Of a stretch of DNA of 18,129 bases, positions 14,430-18,129 are shown piece by piece. The stretch covers positions 1 to 18,129 of the forward strand of contig DATGLE010000257.1 of NCBI GenBank assembly GCA_035294325.1, given 5' to 3'. Position 1 is the first letter of the stretch, and every line of letters starts with the position of its first letter. Under the pieces are notes generated by a model. It worked only from the letters and a program-made list of their open reading frames with translations, was not told the origin of the DNA and ran no database searches. Both the position numbers and the translations under genes were made by a program. The DNA is from DATGLE01 sp035294325 (GTDB lineage: Bacteria > Chloroflexota > Ktedonobacteria > Ktedonobacterales > Ktedonobacteraceae).

Positions 14430-15839
14430 ATGACAGCTTTACACCCGCAGGAAGACCTGGATCTGAGCGATATTTTTGCCTATGTCGATCAGCACCGTCA
14501 GGAGTTTCTTGACCGGCTCATAGACTATGTGCGCCGCCCCAGTATTAGCGCCTATGGACAGGGTATCGGCGAGGTTGCCGAGTATATCGCAGGCGTCATG
14601 AAGCAGCTCGGCTTGCAGGCGCGCGTCATACCGACGGCTGGCTGGCCGATGGTACTGGGAGAGCGGACCGCTAAGCCGGGCGCGCCAGCCGTCCTGCTCT
14701 ATGGGCACTACGATGTGCAGCCTCCCGATCCACTGGAAGCGTGGATTTCACCTCCCTTTGAGCCGACGATCCGCGATGGCCGGCTCTACGCGCGCGGTGT
14801 CGGTGATAATAAAGGCCAGCACTTCGCCCAGTTGATGGCCCTCGAAACATTGCTGGCCTGCCGGGGCGAACTTCCCTGCAACGTCAGGGTCCTGCTCGAA
14901 GGCGAAGAGGAAATCGGCAGCCCGCAGATGGCGCCCTTTATCAGAGATCACCGCGATGAACTGAAAGCGGATCTCGTCATCACCAGCGATGGCCCGGTCC
15001 ATGAAAGCGGGCGCTCGCTCGTCGTCTTTGGGGTACGCGGCGTGCTCAATTTCGAACTGCGGGCGCGTGGGGCTAACCGCGACCTGCATTCTGGCAACTG
15101 GGGCGGCGTCGCGCCCAACCCCCTCTGGACGCTGGTGCACCTGCTGGCGACGATGAAGAATGAGCGCGGCGAGGTGACGATTGAAGGCTTTTATGACAAT
15201 GTGAAGCCGCTGACGGATCTCGAACGCGAGGCAATTGCCAGGCTGCCGAACGATGTCGAGGAGGTCGAGCGCGACCTGGGCCTGCAACGGCTCGATCAGC
15301 CGCTTGATCGCGGGCTGGCCGAGCGGCTATGCGCGTGGCCGACGTTTACCATCAATGGCCTGCATGGCGGCTATGCCGGCCCCGGCTCGAAGACCGTGCT
15401 GCCACACGAGGCATTCGCAAAGTGTGATATCCGCCTGGTGGAAGCTCAGAGCGCCGACGAGATCTTTGCCAAAGTCGAGGCGCACGTCCGGCGGCATGCC
15501 CCTGAGGTGACGCTTATCCGTCACGGCTCTATGGAGCCATCTAAGACGCCGCTGGAATCGCCGTTTACGCAGCCAATCCTGCGCGCTATCGCTGCCGCTC
15601 AGGGCGAGGAGCCGCTGCCGGTTCCGGCGCTCGGTGGCAGCCTGCCGGATTATGTCTTTACGAAAATTCTGGGCATTCCGGCCTTCACCGTGCCCTATGC
15701 CAACGCCGACGAGTCCAATCATGCCCCCAACGAAAATCTCGAGGTCGAGCGCTTCTTCAAGGGTATCAAAACAGGTGCCGCGATGCTCTCGTATCTGGGG
15801 GCAGAGCCTTCGCGCGGCTCCGCAGCGTCAGGGGTGTAG
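14430..15839 (+). CDS. M20 family dipeptidase (carnosinase-like metallopeptidase)
   Basis: The 469-residue protein is a predicted cytoplasmic dizinc dipeptidase. The metal-site and catalytic residues are all present: H93 and D95 in YGHYDVQPP, D126 in GVGDNKG, E159-E161 in EGEEEIG (base and ligand), D187 in TSDGP and H431 in NHAPNEN. The inserted dimerisation domain begins near residue 205 (FGVRGVLNFELRARG...DLHSG). It resembles the CNDP/carnosinase branch (dipeptidases acting on varied dipeptides). AGGAG lies 7 bp before the ATG, and the gene starts 16 bp after the aldolase. The family-like sequence ends near MLSYLG; the final residues EPSRGSAASGV and the stop are encoded by repeat element E7, so the native C-terminus appears to have been replaced by a short repeat-derived tail. 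Confidence 0.93.
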   Translation: MTALHPQEDLDLSDIFAYVDQHRQEFLDRLIDYVRRPSISAYGQGIGEVAEYIAGVMKQLGLQARVIPTAGWPMVLGERTAKPGAPAVLLYGHYDVQPPDPLEAWISPPFEPTIRDGRLYARGVGDNKGQHFAQLMALETLLACRGELPCNVRVLLEGEEEIGSPQMAPFIRDHRDELKADLVITSDGPVHESGRSLVVFGVRGVLNFELRARGANRDLHSGNWGGVAPNPLWTLVHLLATMKNERGEVTIEGFYDNVKPLTDLEREAIARLPNDVEEVERDLGLQRLDQPLDRGLAERLCAWPTFTINGLHGGYAGPGSKTVLPHEAFAKCDIRLVEAQSADEIFAKVEAHVRRHAPEVTLIRHGSMEPSKTPLESPFTQPILRAIAAAQGEEPLPVPALGGSLPDYVFTKILGIPAFTVPYANADESNHAPNENLEVERFFKGIKTGAAMLSYLGAEPSRGSAASGV

Positions 15840-15947
15840 TTTATTGTATACAACAGGTGCTCCGCGCCTGTTGCACACAACAAACTACATAAGACGAGCG
15901 TCGCAGACGCGAGCCAGCCATGGGGTCGCAAATCAGAACATTCTAAG
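15811..15947. mobile_element. Palindromic element copy E7, overlapping the M20 gene end
   Basis: A B-like GC-rich block (15811-15826) lies inside the M20 coding end. A long hairpin follows with arms 15835-15857 and 15867-15889; the three mismatches are all G/T or A/G changes that keep G-U type pairing on one strand, and the tip extends to the 3-nt loop TCC (15861-15863). Then comes the A mini-hairpin GCGTC-GCA-GACGC (15898-15910), where both arms have changed together relative to other copies, and a terminal repeat AATCAGAACATTCTAAG (15931-15947). The M20 stop codon (15837-15839) is in the first arm. The element ends 15 bp before the M28 start. Confidence 0.75.
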
Positions 15948-15962
15948 ATAGGAAAGATAATT

Positions 15963-17732
15963 ATGCCTGCGGATGCGCTTAGCGGTACAGAACGAGCGAT
16001 AGTAGAAGCAGTATTGCGCGAGCAGCTTATGAACTACACCAGGGGTATAGCGCAATGGGTACGTCTCTCGGGCACGGAGGATGAACGCAAAGCCTTCGAG
16101 TACGTGGCCGAGCAGCTTCGCCAGCTTGGCGTTGAGTCACATCTTTATCTCGGCTTCGGATACATCAGTCTGCCGCGCGGCGCTGCCCTGCGCGTCGGAC
16201 AAAAAGAACTGCGCGCTATCACCCACTCGATGGCAGCCAGCACACCCGATGGAGGGGTGGACCTGCCCGCGATCTACCTGGGCAATGGCGCCGAGAGCGA
16301 CCTGGCTGCGCAAGACGTGCGCGGGAGGGCCGTCGTCATCGAGGGTCTGGCAATGCCCGCCAGAGTCCTTGCTGCCAACCATGCGGGCGCCGCCGCCTGC
16401 ATTTTTGTGAACCACGATAGGTATGTTCACGAGATGATCGTTTCAGGCGTCTGGGGATCTCCCACGTCAGAAGATAAGCACCAGTTGCCCCAAATCCCCG
16501 TCGTCTCCCTGGGCAAAGAAGATGGAGATATCCTGCGCGCTCTGGTCACAGGCCCACAGCCGGTAGAGGTTCATCTGGAGGCACAGGTAGAAACGCGCTG
16601 GCGCGAGATCCCGACGCTCACCGCCCAGGTGGACGGGGTTGACGAGCCAGAGAAGTTCGTCCTGTTCTCAGGGCATATCGATTCCTGGCATTATGGCGCG
16701 ATGGATAACGGCAGCGCCAACGCGACTATGCTGGAGGCGCTGCGAGTCCTGCTCCCGTATCGCAACATGTTCCGGCGCGGCCTGCGCCTCGCCTTCTGGT
16801 CTGGTCATTCTCATGGTCGTTACGCTGGCTCCACATGGTATGCCGATAACTTCTGGGAAGATCTGCATGAGAACTGCGTTATGCACATCAACGTCGATTC
16901 GACGGGAGGGCAGAATGCCGTCGTGCTGAGCGAGGCGCCTGCGATGGCGGAGACGCAGCCCTGCGCCTCAGCTATTATCCAGGCGTTAACAGGTGTGGAA
17001 TTCGCCGGGACGCGCTTCGGGCGCGCGGGAGATCAATCGTTTCAGGGTCACGGCATCCCATCCCTCTTCATGTCCCTCTCGGTACAACCTGTGTCCGGGG
17101 GCGATTCCCCTGCTGAAATGTTCAGCGGCGGTGCAGGTCGTGCCCGCGATGGCGGCCTGGGATGGTGGTGGCACACTACCGAGGATACCGTCGATAAAAT
17201 TGATCCCGATTTTCTGGTCCGCGATACCCGAATCTATGCCGCGATCATCTACCGTTTCCTATCGAGTGCGCTACTGCCTCTTAACGTGCAGGCGTCGGCG
17301 GAGGATCTGCTACACCACCTGCGCATGTGGCAGCAGAAAGCCGGTCAGCGCTTTGACCTGTCAGGCGTTGTTGCCCGAGCGGAAGAGGTGGCGAACCTGG
17401 CCGAGCGATTTCAAGCCCGGCTCGCTGCTGGCGCTGGCGAACTGCCATCCGCCGCGCTGCGCCAGCTCAACGCCATCATCTCGGCTGTTGAAAAGCCGCT
17501 GGTGCGTCTGAACTACGTCCAGGCAGATCCCTATGCCCACGACCCGGCTCTGAGCCAGCCACCAGTACCGCTGCTGGCGCCTCTCGATGCATTGCTCGCC
17601 TCCGCACCTGGCAGCGATACACATTACGAGATCACGACCTTGCTAGTGCGCCGCCGCAACCGGATCCTCCACGAGTTGGCCCAGGCGCGTCATTCGCTCC
17701 AGGAGGGCCTGACCCTGTTGGGGAAGAAGTAA
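15963..17732 (+). CDS. M28 family metallopeptidase with PA domain (atypical active site)
   Basis: A 589-residue protein with no signal peptide. A protease-associated (PA) domain lies at about 95-205 (VDLPAIYLGNGAESDL, GRAVVIEGLA, GAAACIFVNHD), followed by the M28 zinc-peptidase core: H238 and D240 in SGHIDSW, D248 in GAMDNGSAN, D312 in NVDSTGG and H404 in WHTTEDTVDKID. The usual Glu-Glu pair (base and zinc ligand), expected before the Gly-Ser of RYAGS, is replaced by SGHSHG (280-285). I recall similar GHS variants in some M28 relatives, so this may be a subfamily rather than a dead enzyme. A helical C-terminal part (about 430-589) completes the protein. The gene is co-directional with the aldolase-M20 pair, separated by element E7; GGAAAGAT provides a weak ribosome binding site. 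Likely peptide or amino-acid-derivative hydrolase. Confidence 0.87.
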   Translation: MPADALSGTERAIVEAVLREQLMNYTRGIAQWVRLSGTEDERKAFEYVAEQLRQLGVESHLYLGFGYISLPRGAALRVGQKELRAITHSMAASTPDGGVDLPAIYLGNGAESDLAAQDVRGRAVVIEGLAMPARVLAANHAGAAACIFVNHDRYVHEMIVSGVWGSPTSEDKHQLPQIPVVSLGKEDGDILRALVTGPQPVEVHLEAQVETRWREIPTLTAQVDGVDEPEKFVLFSGHIDSWHYGAMDNGSANATMLEALRVLLPYRNMFRRGLRLAFWSGHSHGRYAGSTWYADNFWEDLHENCVMHINVDSTGGQNAVVLSEAPAMAETQPCASAIIQALTGVEFAGTRFGRAGDQSFQGHGIPSLFMSLSVQPVSGGDSPAEMFSGGAGRARDGGLGWWWHTTEDTVDKIDPDFLVRDTRIYAAIIYRFLSSALLPLNVQASAEDLLHHLRMWQQKAGQRFDLSGVVARAEEVANLAERFQARLAAGAGELPSAALRQLNAIISAVEKPLVRLNYVQADPYAHDPALSQPPVPLLAPLDALLASAPGSDTHYEITTLLVRRRNRILHELAQARHSLQEGLTLLGKK

Positions 17733-17803
17733 GTGCTGGCTTTTCGCGGTTCCCATGTGCTGCTGCCGCAGCCAGATATAGCTATCTTTGAGGGTAGGTG
17801 CGA

Positions 17804-17832
17804 CCTCCTCTCATCAGGTATGTACCAGGAGG
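17804..17832. other. Small inverted repeat between converging genes
   Basis: CCTCCT (17804-17809) pairs with AGGAGG (17827-17832), with GGTA-TG-TACC nested in the loop. It lies in the 144-bp gap between the stops of the M28 gene and the acyl-CoA synthetase gene, where a bidirectional terminator would be expected, but there is no T-run on either side. The rest of the gap shows nothing recognisable. Confidence 0.25.
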
Positions 17833-17876
17833 GCCACATCTGGTTCAAAGCATAGTATGGAGGTGAGGAAAGCAGC

Positions 17877-18129
17877 TTAACCGGGTGGATCAGGCAGTTC
17901 GCGGCGCAGGAGCTTGCCCGAGGAGTTGCGCGGCAGTTGCGCGACGAAGTAGACGGCCCTGGGCTGCTTGTAGCGGGCTAGTCGCTGCGCCGCGTAGGCG
18001 AGCAGTTCGCTGGCGCTGGTCGTGCTGCCGGGGCGCAGGCGCACGAAGGCGATGGGCACCTGTCCCCACTCGGCATCGGCACGCCCGCGCACGCCGGCCT
18101 CCTCTACGTCCGGGTGCGAGAGCAGTACG
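17877..18129 (-). CDS. AMP-dependent acyl-CoA synthetase/ligase, C-terminal part (runs off window)
   Basis: Only the last 83 residues are in the window; the frame is open to the edge, so the start lies beyond it. The visible part is the mobile C-terminal domain of the ANL (adenylate-forming) family: VLLSHPDVEEAGVRGRADAE, then WGQVPIAFV, LARYKQPRAVYFVAQLPRN, and SSGKLLRREL, whose Lys is the residue that moves into the active site for the adenylation half-reaction. Such enzymes activate a carboxylic acid with ATP and transfer it to CoA. The form 'ARYKQPRAVYFVAQLPRNSSGKLLRREL' fits short-tailed types such as o-succinylbenzoate-CoA ligase (MenE) but also fatty-acyl and aryl ligases, so the substrate is open. 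It converges on the M28 gene. Confidence 0.88.
   Translation of the reverse strand, partial: VLLSHPDVEEAGVRGRADAEWGQVPIAFVRLRPGSTTSASELLAYAAQRLARYKQPRAVYFVAQLPRNSSGKLLRRELPDPPG

Noticed and set aside
1..15947. CRISPR array or CRISPR-like spacing for the repeated GC-rich blocks
   Set aside because: Repeats are kilobases apart, lie in both orientations and are not separated by regular spacers; no cas gene is present.

Overview
The window looks like a chromosomal segment of a GC-rich free-living bacterium. The gene repertoire suggests Chloroflexota, possibly class Ktedonobacteria: a Uma2-family endonuclease, an orphan MT-A70 methyltransferase, a STAND ATPase fused to TPRs, a DUF4129 membrane protein, a CitE-like aldolase, and many small palindromic repeats between genes. 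This assignment is an inference from gene content; no rRNA or other phylogenetic marker was searched.

Layout. 1-1235: end of a repeat element, then a class III (CaiB/BaiF) CoA-transferase. 1051-1824 (minus): an MT-A70 family adenine methyltransferase whose 3' end runs antisense into the CoA-transferase gene. 1841-1987: a palindromic element. 2134-5229: Uma2 endonuclease, then dnaN (beta clamp) with a good promoter, then recF; dnaA is not next to them. 5223-5540: a nested inverted repeat of about 320 bp between the converging recF and DUF4129 genes. 5559-7181 (minus): DUF4129 multi-pass membrane protein. 7261-7341: a perfect 36-bp-arm palindrome between divergent genes. 7377-10403: STAND ATPase with TPRs. 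10635-11147: Nudix hydrolase, ending 3 bp from a converging double zinc-ribbon protein (11151-11531, minus). 11866-13023 (minus): AI-2E family transporter. 13514-15839: CitE-like aldolase/lyase and M20 dipeptidase in one operon. 15963-17732: M28 peptidase with a PA domain. 17877-18129 (minus): C-terminal end of an acyl-CoA synthetase that runs off the window.

The unusual feature is not a protein. At least six of the gaps between genes hold members of one structured repeat family (at about 1-82, 1841-1987, 10516-10600, 11570-11751, 13068-13245 and 15811-15947, plus a fragment at 13357-13418). The plan is: terminal inverted repeat, a 5-bp mini-hairpin with a 3-nt loop (B), a long central hairpin of 21-30 bp, a second 5-bp mini-hairpin with a 3-nt loop (A), and the other terminal inverted repeat. 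The flanks and hairpin tips are similar between copies, but the long central arms differ from copy to copy while staying perfectly or almost perfectly self-complementary. Loops mostly read GNA on one strand (TNC on the other), the class known to give unusually stable DNA mini-hairpins. One copy ends in matching 11-bp inverted repeats flanked by TTA on both sides, so the family looks like a MITE moved in trans. Most copies sit directly 5' of a gene, and one supplies the last residues and stop codon of the M20 peptidase.

No tRNA, rRNA, CRISPR array or transposase gene was recognised.
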